Assembly (NCBI GenBank): GCA_002256205.1
Contig: NKIW01000012.1
Coordinates: 1 to 64,000, forward strand
From: Rhizobiales bacterium PAR1
GTDB lineage: Bacteria; Pseudomonadota; Alphaproteobacteria; Rhizobiales; Beijerinckiaceae
DNA: 64,000 bases
Direction: 5' to 3'
Numbering within the stretch: position 1 is the first letter of the stretch; the number at the start of each line of letters is the position of its first letter. Under the pieces are notes generated by a model. That model was not told where the DNA came from and ran no database searches. It worked only from the letters and a program-made list of their open reading frames with translations. Positions 53,118-62,437 of this stretch are shown piece by piece. The translations under genes and the position numbers were made by a program.

Positions 53118-53862
53118 CGGAAGTCTCCTTGGAAGCGAATGGGGCGGCGTCACCCGCCTGAAGCGGGCGAATCACGCGTGCCGGCACACCACCGGCCAGA
53201 ACAAAAGCGGGCAGATCTTTCGTCACCACCGAACCGGCGGCGACGATGGTGCCGCGCCCGATGGTCACGCCGGCGCTGACCGAAACATTGGTTGCGAGCC
53301 AGACGTCATCCTCGAGGATGATGTCCCCGCATTGGCTATCGCTCTCCGGCAGACCGGCAGCCCGCGCCGCCGCATCGAGCGGATGGCCGGGATAGCCTGC
53401 GAGAAAAGCGCGCCCCGCGATCCGGACGTTGTTGCCGATCCGGATTGCCGTGCCGACAGCAAGCGTCGTCTGCCAGCCGATATCGCAGTTGCTGCCGATG
53501 ATCAGGCGCGGGGTCGACCGGGCGCTGGTGCGTCCGGTGATCGTCGTCTGGCCGGAGATGCGGCAGTCCTCTCCGACGGAGATATCGAGCGGCCCCATCA
53601 TCAGGGGGATGCCGCCATAGAGCATCACACGCCGGGGGCGCTGCCGAACCTGGGAGAGGAACAGCGGCGTATCCCACAGCGCGCGGCGCACATTCGCCAC
53701 CAGCGCCAGAGCGCCCCCGCGAAGGCGGTAGAGCGTGCCGTGCAGAGCGGGGATGACCGGCACGGCAGCACTGGAGAACCCCTTCGCGAGGGCATAGGCG
53801 AAGCGCGCCAGAGGGTGCTGGCGGGCCTTCACCCATTGACGCAGGGCGAGGGCGGCGCTCAT
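53104..53862 (-). CDS. Left-handed beta-helix acyltransferase (hexapeptide repeat)
   Basis: A 252-aa protein. Residues about 85-235 are hexapeptide repeats (ISVGEDCRISGQTTITG..., then IGSNCDIGWQTTLAVGTAIRIGNNVRIAG), ending with VSAGVTIGRGTIVAAGSVVTKDLPAFVLAGGVPARVI, the standard acetyl-CoA-dependent acetyltransferase end. It probably adds acetyl groups to a sugar of the exopolysaccharide. The start overlaps glmS by 4 bases and the end overlaps the glycosyltransferase. Confidence 0.87.
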   Translation of the reverse strand: MSAALALRQWVKARQHPLARFAYALAKGFSSAAVPVIPALHGTLYRLRGGALALVANVRRALWDTPLFLSQVRQRPRRVMLYGGIPLMMGPLDISVGEDCRISGQTTITGRTSARSTPRLIIGSNCDIGWQTTLAVGTAIRIGNNVRIAGRAFLAGYPGHPLDAAARAAGLPESDSQCGDIILEDDVWLATNVSVSAGVTIGRGTIVAAGSVVTKDLPAFVLAGGVPARVIRPLQAGDAAPFASKETSDANA

Positions 53863-55667
53863 TCCACCGTCACCGATTTGGCAAGATTACGCGGCCGGTC
53901 GACATCCAGCCCGCGCTGCACCGCGACGTGATACGCGAGGAGCTGGAGCGGAATGGTCGAGATGATCGGTTGGACGAAATCCGGGCAATGCGGAACCGTG
54001 AGCGCATGGGTCGCAACATCGGAAAGCGCGAGCAGGGCGGCGCGATCACCAACCAGCACGATCCGCCCGCCACGCGCCGCAATTTCACGGATATTCGAGG
54101 CGCATTTCTCGAAAAGCGGGCCGGAGGAGGCAAGCGCGAAGATCGGCGTCGTAGAGTCCACGAGCGCGATCGGGCCATGCTTGAGTTCGCCAGCGGCGAA
54201 ACCCTCGGCATGGATATAGCTCGTCTCTTTCATCTTGAGCGCGCCTTCGAGCGCCACAGGGTAGAGATGCCCACGCCCGACAAAGAGCGCGCTTCGTGCC
54301 TGCAACACGCGCTGGGCGACATCCATCACCGCCGGTTCGTTATGCAGCACGGCCGAGACCGAATCCGGCACGCGCACCAGCGCGCTATGCAGGATCGAGA
54401 CGCCGGAATGTCCACGCCGCTGTGCCGCCGCGAGCACGATGCGCGCGAGAACCGTGAGCTGCGCGACAAAGGCCTTGGTGGAGGCGACGCCGATTTCCGG
54501 CCCCGCGAGCAGTGGGATATGGCAATCAGCCTCACGGGCGATGGTCGAACCGGCCTGATTGACGAGGCCGAGAACGGGAATGCCGCGCTCTTTCAGGCGA
54601 TGCATTGCGCCGACCGTATCGGCTGTTTCGCCCGATTGCGAAATCACGATGGCGATTTCACCGGGCTGCACCGGGGCGAGCGGCTCGTAGCGGAATTCCG
54701 AGGCAATCGCGACTTCCGCCGCAATCCCCGCGATCTCCTGAAACCAGCGCCGCGCCAGCGAGGCTGCGAGGTACGAGGTGCCGCAGGCAATCAACGTGAT
54801 GCGCGTGACGCGGCGGAAATCGAAGGTGAGGCGTCCCAGAATCGAGCCGGTCGAGCCGTAAGTCGAGAGGATGCGCTGGATGACCTGCGGCTGCTCGTGG
54901 ATTTCCTTGAGCATGTGGTGGGCATAGCCATCTGAACCGGTGGTCAGCGCCGTGTCGTCGATGGTGACGATCTGGCGATGCACCTTCTCACCCTGCGCGT
55001 TGCGGATATCGACGCCGCTGCGGCTGAGTTCGGCACTGTCACCGTCTTCGAGCATGAAGGCTTCGCGGGCAAAACCGGCGAGCGCATTCGGGTCCGAGGC
55101 GAGCGCTGCGCCCTTGTCGCCAAAGCCGACGGCAAGCGGCGAGCCCCGGCGCAGGGCATGGAGCGTATCGGGTTCGGATTCGGTGAGGGCGGCAACGGCA
55201 AAGGCACCCTTCATGTCTTCGCCGGCCTTGCGCAGCGCATCCATGGTTTTGGCGCCGGAGGCCATATGGTGCGAGATCATCCACGGAATGACTTCGCTGT
55301 CGGTCTCGGAGCGGAAGGTCGCGCCAAGGTCCGAAAGGCCCTGCCGGAGTTCGCGATGGTTCTCGATGATGCCGTTGTGAACAACCGCCACGCCCGGCGC
55401 GATATGCGGATGGGCATTGCGCTCGCTCGGCGCACCATGCGTCGCCCAGCGGGTATGGCCGATGCCAATGCTGCCCTTCGGCGGGCCCGAACGCACGGCG
55501 GCTTCAAGCGCCTCGACCTTGCCGACGGTGCAGATGCGGGCAATGCCGCCCTGTTCCAGCGTCGCGATGCCGGCGGAATCGTATCCGCGGTATTCGAGGC
55601 GCTTCAGTCCTTCAATCAGTGTATCGGCGACCGGCTCTGCGGCCACACGGGCAAAAATCCCGCACAT
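53859..55667 (-). CDS. glmS: Glutamine-fructose-6-phosphate aminotransferase
   Basis: A 602-aa enzyme that makes glucosamine-6-phosphate from fructose-6-P and glutamine. The start is set by the catalytic Cys, which must follow the removed Met: MCGIF at 55667, with AGGAG 7 bases upstream; an ATG two codons earlier would bury the Cys. The glutaminase domain (1-240) is followed by two SIS domains (CGTSYLAA, SQSGETADT and ESTDR-type sequence) and the conserved C terminus LAKSVTVE. It sits inside an exopolysaccharide cluster, suggesting dedicated supply of amino sugar. Confidence 0.96.
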   Translation of the reverse strand: MCGIFARVAAEPVADTLIEGLKRLEYRGYDSAGIATLEQGGIARICTVGKVEALEAAVRSGPPKGSIGIGHTRWATHGAPSERNAHPHIAPGVAVVHNGIIENHRELRQGLSDLGATFRSETDSEVIPWMISHHMASGAKTMDALRKAGEDMKGAFAVAALTESEPDTLHALRRGSPLAVGFGDKGAALASDPNALAGFAREAFMLEDGDSAELSRSGVDIRNAQGEKVHRQIVTIDDTALTTGSDGYAHHMLKEIHEQPQVIQRILSTYGSTGSILGRLTFDFRRVTRITLIACGTSYLAASLARRWFQEIAGIAAEVAIASEFRYEPLAPVQPGEIAIVISQSGETADTVGAMHRLKERGIPVLGLVNQAGSTIAREADCHIPLLAGPEIGVASTKAFVAQLTVLARIVLAAAQRRGHSGVSILHSALVRVPDSVSAVLHNEPAVMDVAQRVLQARSALFVGRGHLYPVALEGALKMKETSYIHAEGFAAGELKHGPIALVDSTTPIFALASSGPLFEKCASNIREIAARGGRIVLVGDRAALLALSDVATHALTVPHCPDFVQPIISTIPLQLLAYHVAVQRGLDVDRPRNLAKSVTVE

Positions 55668-55754
55668 GGGCATGCTCCTGAGAAATTCGTCAGGGCGGAA
55701 TTGCCCTTCAAAACCCTCTATGCAGGAGGTCTGCCAAACCTGAAAATTGATTAT

Positions 55755-57212
55755 CTAATTGTTTTTTCGTGTAAATTTGGAATTTTTGCGAATTGCATCC
55801 TGCGCGGGATTCCTGTTTTGCTCAAAGCGCTTTGCAGAACGCGACAATCCTGCGCTCAGTGCAACGAGCACATAGATCGGCCAGGTGAAGCCCTGCGTCA
55901 GGAACGTGCCCGAGGCGCAGAAGCCGGCGACGCCGGAGATCAGCCCGAGGCCGGCAGCACGCAGCGCAATCGGCGCGTCATTGCCTTCAAGGATGCGCAA
56001 GGCGTGGATCAGCGAGAGCACCATGGTCACGACCATTGTCACGAACACGATGAGACCGAACGGCCCCGTCTCGCCCAGCACACCGAACCATGTCGAATGC
56101 ACAGCGTGGTTCATGCCGTCCCAGTGCTCGGAATAGAAGAAATAGTTCGGCACGAAATTGTCGAGGCCGACGCCCGTAAGCGGACGTGAGGTCGCCATCT
56201 TGATTGCGGCATTCCATGCATAAACGCGGCCCATCGCGCTCTCGTCGATGCCCGCTTCGGCGGCCCCGCCCGAGGCGCGAGAGGAAATACCAGCTGCAAT
56301 GAACAGGATTGCCGCCGCCGTTCCGCCGACACTGATCAGCATCGCCTTGTTCTTGACGACGCGCCAGCCCACCGTGCCGAACACGGCGAGAATGCCGAGC
56401 AATCCGCCCCGGCTTTGCGTCGCGATCACCGCGAGCACGATGAGGATAATGCCGAGGCCGCCAAGAAACCGGTCGAAAAATGTCGAGGGGCGGATCGCCA
56501 GCGCCACGGCAAAGCTCAATGGGAACATGAGCACCAGCGAGAGGTCATTGGGATCACCCAGCACCGAGCGGATATCCCGCCCGATGGTGACGCGCGTGCC
56601 CTCGACAAGGCCGATGCCGTTGACCTTGTTATAGAGCGTTACAAGCGCCACCGCGATTCCCGCTGTCACCATTGCGCGCATGGCGAGACGAAAATCACTC
56701 GCCTCGCGCGTCAGCCAGGCGATCGCGAAGGTCATGATGCAGATCTTGACGTAGGTCGCGGTCCAGTAGCTGACGGCGGTCGGGCGATCCGTGGCAAAAG
56801 GCACGCCAATCGTCACCATGATGAAGAACGTCAGGAAGACCGCCAGTTCCCGCGTCATGAACGGGCGGATCGCGCGGGTGCCAAGGAAGTGCCACGCGAG
56901 CACGCCGAGCGTCGGGATTGCGAGCATCTGCGGAATGCGCAGCGGCATCAGCACGGGGAAAACCTCGTGGATGCGGAAAAACGAGAAGATCACGAAGCCA
57001 AGACAGAGGAAGAACGGATTTTTCACCGCAAACAGCATCGCGAACGGCAAAATCCCCAGCGCAACAGCGACAAGCGGCGCGCCGAGCGGAATGGGGATCT
57101 GAATACCGATCGCAAAGGCGAGCAGGCAGACACCGAGCGCGATCAGCACACTTCTGGTGTGCGGGCTTCTGGCATCATGGCCACCGCGCTCCAGCATCAG
57201 CGCCGGTTTCAC
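55755..57212 (-). CDS. O-antigen polymerase/ligase family membrane protein (Wzy-like)
   Basis: A 485-aa protein with about 11-12 hydrophobic helices. The large periplasmic loop near residues 315-375 holds TSRPLTGVGLDNF and HAVHSTWFGVLGETGPFGL, the Wzy_C/O-antigen ligase signature. It would polymerise or ligate repeat units of the polysaccharide. GTG at 57212 overlaps the flippase stop (GTGA); the frame continues upstream to 57557 but that part lies within the flippase gene. The stop is 87 bases before glmS. Confidence 0.85.
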   Translation of the reverse strand: MKPALMLERGGHDARSPHTRSVLIALGVCLLAFAIGIQIPIPLGAPLVAVALGILPFAMLFAVKNPFFLCLGFVIFSFFRIHEVFPVLMPLRIPQMLAIPTLGVLAWHFLGTRAIRPFMTRELAVFLTFFIMVTIGVPFATDRPTAVSYWTATYVKICIMTFAIAWLTREASDFRLAMRAMVTAGIAVALVTLYNKVNGIGLVEGTRVTIGRDIRSVLGDPNDLSLVLMFPLSFAVALAIRPSTFFDRFLGGLGIILIVLAVIATQSRGGLLGILAVFGTVGWRVVKNKAMLISVGGTAAAILFIAAGISSRASGGAAEAGIDESAMGRVYAWNAAIKMATSRPLTGVGLDNFVPNYFFYSEHWDGMNHAVHSTWFGVLGETGPFGLIVFVTMVVTMVLSLIHALRILEGNDAPIALRAAGLGLISGVAGFCASGTFLTQGFTWPIYVLVALSAGLSRSAKRFEQNRNPAQDAIRKNSKFTRKNN

Positions 57213-58630
57213 CGAACGGCCTCCAGCGGGCCAGCCGCCTTGTGATAGGTCGCGAGCAGGATCGCCGAAACCAGAACCGTGCTCAGGATCAGCCCGATGA
57301 TCGAAAGATCGGGGAGCGTATGGCCCGAGAACTGGAGGATCAGCAGCATCGATGCGGCGAGGAACGCGAGAGCCGAAAACAGCGGGTAGGGGATGCGTGC
57401 GCCGCGATGGCGATCCGCGAGAAAGAGCATGAGGCGCAGCGCCTGCCCGGCCAGCGTCGCGACAATCGCACCCGCGAGGCCGAGCATCGGGATCAGCGCG
57501 ATGTAGAGCGCGACCGCGACGAGCGCGCCGGCGCCATTGGTGCGGAGCACACGCCACCCCGAGGCCTGCGCGTAGGCGACGCCATTCGAAACCGAGGAGA
57601 GTTCATTGAACGCCACGATGGCGAGCATCGCGGGCAAGAGTGCCAGCGCGCCCGCATAGGCGCCGGGCATCAGGAAGAGAACCAGCAGCCGGGCTGCTAA
57701 CATGGTGAGGATCGCCCCGACGCCAATCGCCAGCACGCCCAGCGCCCAGAAACGCGCGGTTTCTTCCACTCCGTTTGTCCCTTCCAGAACGCCAAGGCGT
57801 CGCGGATACCACCAGAGCGCGAAAGGTTGGGTCGCGAGCGCCAGCGCCAGCGAGAGCTTCGCGGCGAGTGCATAATGCGCGAGATCCTGTGGCGCGACCG
57901 TTCCGGTCAGGAACCAGCGATCGCAGGAGCCGAGCGCGAACATCGCGAAGGCACCGAGCAGAATGGGGCCAGCATAGCGCAGCGCTTTGCCAATCATGAC
58001 GCGATCAACATGGATGCGCGTGCCCTTCGGCAGGGTCAGCAGCAGACCCGCTACCAGTGCGATATCGATCGCGGCATTGCCGAGAAGGATCGCATCGACG
58101 CCAAAGCCAAAAGCCAGCAAGCTTACGAGGCTGAGTGCCTGAAGGCTGGCGCGCCCGGCGACAAAGCCGAGGAACAAGCCCGGATGCCCTGATAGCCGCA
58201 AGAACGCCAACGGCAGTTCGATCACACCGCCGAGGCAGGCCGAGGCGAGAATGGCACGCATGGCGGGAGAAGAAGGCAGGTTGGCCATGCCCGAAAGCGC
58301 GGGGATCAGAATCAACTGCGTCACCGCGATCAGAAGGCCTGCCAGCACGAAGGCGGTACCGATGAGCCGCCCGAGCACCACCCGGCGCTCGGCCTCATCG
58401 CCCTGGCCGAAGCGAAACAGCGTATCCGCCAGCGCAAAGGCGGCGAGAAGACCGACCGGTTCGATGATGCTCGCTGCAATATCAAGACGGACAAATTCCG
58501 CCGGTGACAGGTGATGCGCGAGATACGGCAGGGTGACCAGCGAGAGCCCCTTCCCGAACGCGATGCTCAGCGCGTAGAGGAGAAAGGGCCGCAAGGCTGC
58601 GACATGCCGCTGGAACCGGGCGGGGATCAT
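57209..58630 (-). CDS. Polysaccharide flippase (Wzx/MATE-like)
   Basis: A 473-aa membrane protein with 12-14 helices, starting with the typical YALSIAFGKGLSLVTLPYLAHHLSPAEF. This matches the polysaccharide biosynthesis (Wzx/RfbX) family that moves lipid-linked repeat units across the inner membrane. ATG 58630 overlaps the stop of the upstream glycosyltransferase (TGATG); the frame extends further upstream only inside that gene. It precedes the Wzy-like gene. Confidence 0.85.
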   Translation of the reverse strand: MIPARFQRHVAALRPFLLYALSIAFGKGLSLVTLPYLAHHLSPAEFVRLDIAASIIEPVGLLAAFALADTLFRFGQGDEAERRVVLGRLIGTAFVLAGLLIAVTQLILIPALSGMANLPSSPAMRAILASACLGGVIELPLAFLRLSGHPGLFLGFVAGRASLQALSLVSLLAFGFGVDAILLGNAAIDIALVAGLLLTLPKGTRIHVDRVMIGKALRYAGPILLGAFAMFALGSCDRWFLTGTVAPQDLAHYALAAKLSLALALATQPFALWWYPRRLGVLEGTNGVEETARFWALGVLAIGVGAILTMLAARLLVLFLMPGAYAGALALLPAMLAIVAFNELSSVSNGVAYAQASGWRVLRTNGAGALVAVALYIALIPMLGLAGAIVATLAGQALRLMLFLADRHRGARIPYPLFSALAFLAASMLLILQFSGHTLPDLSIIGLILSTVLVSAILLATYHKAAGPLEAVR

Positions 58631-59793
58631 CACGCGGCCTTGATCGCAGCCGAGAGCAACTGGGCAGAACGATCTAGCGTGAAATGCGCCTCCACACGTG
58701 CGCGCGCCGCCTTGGCCATGGCGCGACGTTCCGCCGGCTTCTGTGCCAGCAGGTTGCGGATCGCATCCGTCAGCGCAACGGGGTCGGCGGGCGGAACCAG
58801 CCAGCCGGTTTCCGGCGTCACGGTCTCCTTGACGCCCATGAAGGCGGTCGAGACGACCGGGAGCCCCATCGCCATCGCCTCCTTGACGACGAGCGGGCCG
58901 GTATCGCGCGCGCCATCCGGACCAACCTTGAAGGGCGCGACAAGTCCGAGGTAGCCGGGGCCGTGTTCGGCGAACCATGCGGCGGATTTGGGGCCGTGAA
59001 AGGTCATGTCCTCGACGCGCAGCCCGATCCTCAGGCCATTGTCCTTTAGGTTCTCGCGGATCGGCCCGTCGCCGACGATATCGAGGCGCGGCCGCTCCTT
59101 GATCGGCAGGGCAGCGAGCGCTGCCAGTAGATCGTCGATCCCCTTCTGCTCAACGAGACGCCCGACGAAAAGCAATCGTCCATTGTGCTCGCCGGTCTCG
59201 CGCGGCAGGAAACGCGACGGATTGGTGCCGCACGGAACGTCCACGATCTTCGCCGACGGTGCGATGGTGCCGAGATCGTTCGCGAGATCGCGGCAGACGG
59301 CGACGATGAAATCGGCATGGCTGAGCTTGGCCTGCAAGTCCTCGGGCTCGCCGTAGACATCATGACCATGGCAGACGAACGACACCGTGATCCCGGCGAG
59401 GCGCGCGGCAACGATGGCATGCGCCGCAGCCCCCCCCGCGAAATGCGCATGTAGATGGTCGATCCGGTTCTGCCGAAGGAAACGCGCGACGCGCGCTCCC
59501 TGATAAAGCAGCGACAGGGCGGGCAGCATTTTCTGCTCGCGGATGAAGCGCTCGGCACGTCGCAGCGCGCGTGGCCCGGAACCATAGAGCGCACGCGGCC
59601 CGCTTGTCAGCGAGGAAAGCAGCGTCGAGCGGTCCGCCAGATCAATATCTTCCGGCTGCGCGGCGCCCGTACGGCGGTTCATGATGACGGGCATCACGGT
59701 GTGGCCATGCCGTTCCATGGCGCGGATTTCGTTACCGATGAAGGTCTCCGAAAGTACGGGGAAATCCGCCAGAAGATAGGCCAGTCGTTTCAT
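58630..59793 (-). CDS. Glycosyltransferase family 4-type enzyme
   Basis: A 387-aa GT-B enzyme. N-terminal acceptor half with FPVLSETFIGNEI and DHLHAHFAGGAAAHAI; donor half with LLFVGRLVEQKGIDDLLAAL and a final GPLVVKEAMAMGLPVVST with the Glu that binds the nucleotide sugar. It starts the minus-strand series (GT, Wzx, Wzy, glmS, acyltransferase, GT) and is divergent from a GT2 gene at 59897. Confidence 0.9.
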   Translation of the reverse strand: MKRLAYLLADFPVLSETFIGNEIRAMERHGHTVMPVIMNRRTGAAQPEDIDLADRSTLLSSLTSGPRALYGSGPRALRRAERFIREQKMLPALSLLYQGARVARFLRQNRIDHLHAHFAGGAAAHAIVAARLAGITVSFVCHGHDVYGEPEDLQAKLSHADFIVAVCRDLANDLGTIAPSAKIVDVPCGTNPSRFLPRETGEHNGRLLFVGRLVEQKGIDDLLAALAALPIKERPRLDIVGDGPIRENLKDNGLRIGLRVEDMTFHGPKSAAWFAEHGPGYLGLVAPFKVGPDGARDTGPLVVKEAMAMGLPVVSTAFMGVKETVTPETGWLVPPADPVALTDAIRNLLAQKPAERRAMAKAARARVEAHFTLDRSAQLLSAAIKAA

Positions 59794-59896
59794 CTCACAT
59801 CTCGATCAGTCGCCGGAGCTGCGCAAAGGTTCGGCACGGTTCGAGCAAGGGGAGTGCCAGCCGTGGCGGCAAGCCCGGACCACAGGAGGTATGAGT

Positions 59897-60862
59897 ATGC
59901 GACCCGAATTTCTGGATGCCCGCGTGAGCGTCATTATTCCCACACGCAACAATATGGACACGCTTCCGGCGACCTTGAGTTCGGTCGGGCTTCAGCAAAT
60001 GACCGGTGTCGAAATCATCATCATCGATGACGGTTCGACCGACGGAACCCGCGAATGGCTCGCCGAAATGGTGCGTGAAACGCCGGCGATGCGCGTGCTG
60101 CACACGGATTCTCTCGGGCCGTCAGGGGCAAGAAACGAAGGAATTTCAATAGCTTCGGCCCCGATCATCGCTTTCATCGATTCCGACGATACCTGGGCGC
60201 GCGGCAAGCTGCGCTTTCAGGTCGAATACATGGAGCGAAACCCGCATATCGGCTTCACCTTCACCGATTACCGGCATGTCAGCCCGGCGGGCGAAGACCG
60301 CGGAACCTGCTTTGAATACTGGAATTCTCCGTTCCGTCGGCAGCCGCCGACGCATTTTTTCGAGCTTGAGAATGCGGAATCCCTGCTTCTCGGATGCAAC
60401 CTCGTCGGCACCTCGACCGTTGCAGTTCGCAAAGAACTTTTGCAAAATGCGAATGGTTTTGCGACCGAGCTGACCTCGGCCGAGGATTGGGATCTCTGGT
60501 TGCGTCTCGCCCAGCTCGCGCCGGTCGCGGCCACCAGCATGATTTCAACGCTTTATCTCATGCGTCCGGGCAGCGTGACCTCGCGCAGCGCGGACCGGAT
60601 TGTGGCAATGGAATTCATCGTCTCGCGGTATGCCGAACGGCCGGAACCGCAGATGCGGGAGGCGATGCGCAAGGTGCGCGCCCGTCTGCATCGCGCAAGG
60701 GCTGAAATGCGGCGTGCCGAGGCGGCCTATACCGCAGCGGCCACCTCGGAGATCCGCGCGATGTTTGCCGATCCGGACCGTCAGAAGCTCAAAGCTGTCG
60801 CCGGAGATGTGATGCGCTCGCTAAAGGCTGCGCGCAGCGCCTTTCAACCAACCTCGCCGTGA
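59897..60862 (+). CDS. Glycosyltransferase family 2
   Basis: A 321-aa enzyme. VSVIIPTRNNMDTLPATL begins the GT-A fold, IIIIDDGSTDGT binds the nucleotide, and AFIDSDDTWARGKL holds the metal-binding DXD. The C terminus (about 250-321) is helical and Ala/Arg-rich. AGGAGG is 6 bases before the ATG at 59897; the ATG at 59891 is too close to it. It is 57 bases before the HATPase-REC-PP2C gene in the same direction. Confidence 0.92.
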   Translation: MRPEFLDARVSVIIPTRNNMDTLPATLSSVGLQQMTGVEIIIIDDGSTDGTREWLAEMVRETPAMRVLHTDSLGPSGARNEGISIASAPIIAFIDSDDTWARGKLRFQVEYMERNPHIGFTFTDYRHVSPAGEDRGTCFEYWNSPFRRQPPTHFFELENAESLLLGCNLVGTSTVAVRKELLQNANGFATELTSAEDWDLWLRLAQLAPVAATSMISTLYLMRPGSVTSRSADRIVAMEFIVSRYAERPEPQMREAMRKVRARLHRARAEMRRAEAAYTAAATSEIRAMFADPDRQKLKAVAGDVMRSLKAARSAFQPTSP

Positions 60863-60919
60863 TGCCACGCGCCTGTCCTGAAGTGTTCTGTTCTGTGAAA
60901 GCCAGCCTTGGGGGGTGGT

Positions 60920-62437
60920 ATGCTGCTTTTTGAAACGCGGATCCCGGCGGATTTGCTCGCGCTCTCGGCGTTGCGCAAGGACGTGTCGGACCGTTTGATC
61001 TCGCTCTGTCCGAACCCCAGCGTCAAGAACGCGATCCTGCTGACGATCGCGGAAATGGGGGCGAATGCCATCCGCCATTCCAACCCACCTCCGAGCTATC
61101 TCGCGGCCCGGATGAGCCTTGATGGCGTCAACATCGTGCTCGAAATCGAGGATGATGGCGGCCCCTTCGATGCCTTTGGCCAGAAGGCCTCCGAAGCGCA
61201 GACGCTGGACATGGCGTCCATGGCAGAGGGGGGGCGGGGGCTCTCGATCATCCAGAGCCTCCTCGACGAGGTTTGCTATGAGCCCGGCCCGCCGAACCGT
61301 TTCATCGGCGTCCGGGCGCTCGGTCATGCGCGACCGGCGCTGCTGGTGGTCGAGGACAGCCCGATCCTGCTCGAAACCTACTGTGCGATGCTCGCCGGTG
61401 AATATCGTATCCTCAAGGCGGGAACGCTTGAGGCGGCGATTGATCTGACAAAAAACGAGCGTGTCGACGGCATTGTCACCGACCTGCATCTCGAAGGGCG
61501 CGAGGGCAGCGAACTGGTCGATATCCTCGAAGGAGAAACGGATCGCCCGCCGGTGCCGGTGCTGGTGATCACCGCCGACAAAGATCCTGACGCGATCCGC
61601 CGCGTTTCGATGGCGGGGGTGGAGCAGGTGTTGAACAAGCCAGTCAGCGCGCAGGTTTTGCGCAATGCTGTCGCAGCCATGCTGGCACGCAATGCCCGAC
61701 AGAATGCGCGCGTCTTCCGCTATTTCGGCGGCAGCATCGATCAGGATGGCGAGGACCGTCTGCCCCGTCAGGTCGGCCCGTTTCGTCTGGCGGCCTTGAG
61801 CGCTCGCGCCGGTTTCGGGCGGGGCGACTTTCTCTGCCCGCTCCGGATCGCCGGTGGCAAGCGGCTGGTTCTCGCCGATGTCATGGGGCACGGCCTTGCC
61901 GCCCAGCTCGCGGGGATGCAGTTCCGCGCAGCATTGCGTGGCATCCACGGTGCACAGCCCGGTCTCAGCTGCGGGGATTTCGTCAGCGCGATGTCGCGGG
62001 CGCTCTGTCATGAGCCGATTCTGCCTGGTTCTTTCCTGACCATGATCGTCATTGATCTCTTCGAGGATGGCCGCGCGGAAATCTCCGGTGCCGGACATCC
62101 GCGCGCGATGGCGCTCAGCGCCGGACGGGTCGAGATGATCGAGTCCGATGGCCCGCTTCCCGGCCTGATCGAAGGAGCGGAATATCCGACGATCGCGCTC
62201 GATCTTGTCGCGGGGGATCGCCTTTTCCTGCCGACGGATGGTATTGATCCGCGCGCCGAGGATGCCGGGCTGGTTGCGCCGGACTGGTTGACCGCCGCGC
62301 TGCGGACGGATGCAGCCGCGCCGTTCGAGGATGCCATGCAGACGCTCGACGAAACCATCCGCCATGTGCTGACGCATTCGCCAGCCGACGACTGGACCTT
62401 GCTGGCGATTGAAAAGGAAGATCAGGCGGCGGGGTAA
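60920..62437 (+). CDS. HATPase-REC-PP2C regulator (anti-sigma-kinase-like domain fused to receiver and SpoIIE phosphatase)
   Basis: A 505-aa cytoplasmic protein with three domains. Residues 1-135 are a serine-kinase-type HATPase (EMGANAIRH N-box at 45-53, EDDGGPFD at 77-84, GGRGLSII at 104-111), as in RsbW. Residues 138-258 are a receiver with phospho-acceptor Asp188, Thr218 region and Lys240. Residues 285-500 are a PP2C/SpoIIE phosphatase with Asp320 (VLADVMGHG) and Asp440 (PTDGID). All key residues are kept. Such proteins control partner-switching with a STAS protein, but no STAS gene is in the window. ATG 60920 has GGGGTGGT just before it. Confidence 0.88.
   Translation: MLLFETRIPADLLALSALRKDVSDRLISLCPNPSVKNAILLTIAEMGANAIRHSNPPPSYLAARMSLDGVNIVLEIEDDGGPFDAFGQKASEAQTLDMASMAEGGRGLSIIQSLLDEVCYEPGPPNRFIGVRALGHARPALLVVEDSPILLETYCAMLAGEYRILKAGTLEAAIDLTKNERVDGIVTDLHLEGREGSELVDILEGETDRPPVPVLVITADKDPDAIRRVSMAGVEQVLNKPVSAQVLRNAVAAMLARNARQNARVFRYFGGSIDQDGEDRLPRQVGPFRLAALSARAGFGRGDFLCPLRIAGGKRLVLADVMGHGLAAQLAGMQFRAALRGIHGAQPGLSCGDFVSAMSRALCHEPILPGSFLTMIVIDLFEDGRAEISGAGHPRAMALSAGRVEMIESDGPLPGLIEGAEYPTIALDLVAGDRLFLPTDGIDPRAEDAGLVAPDWLTAALRTDAAAPFEDAMQTLDETIRHVLTHSPADDWTLLAIEKEDQAAG

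Noticed and set aside
54978-57700. Long plus-strand frames opposite glmS, wzy and wzx
   Set aside because: Antisense shadows of genes with clear enzyme or membrane motifs.
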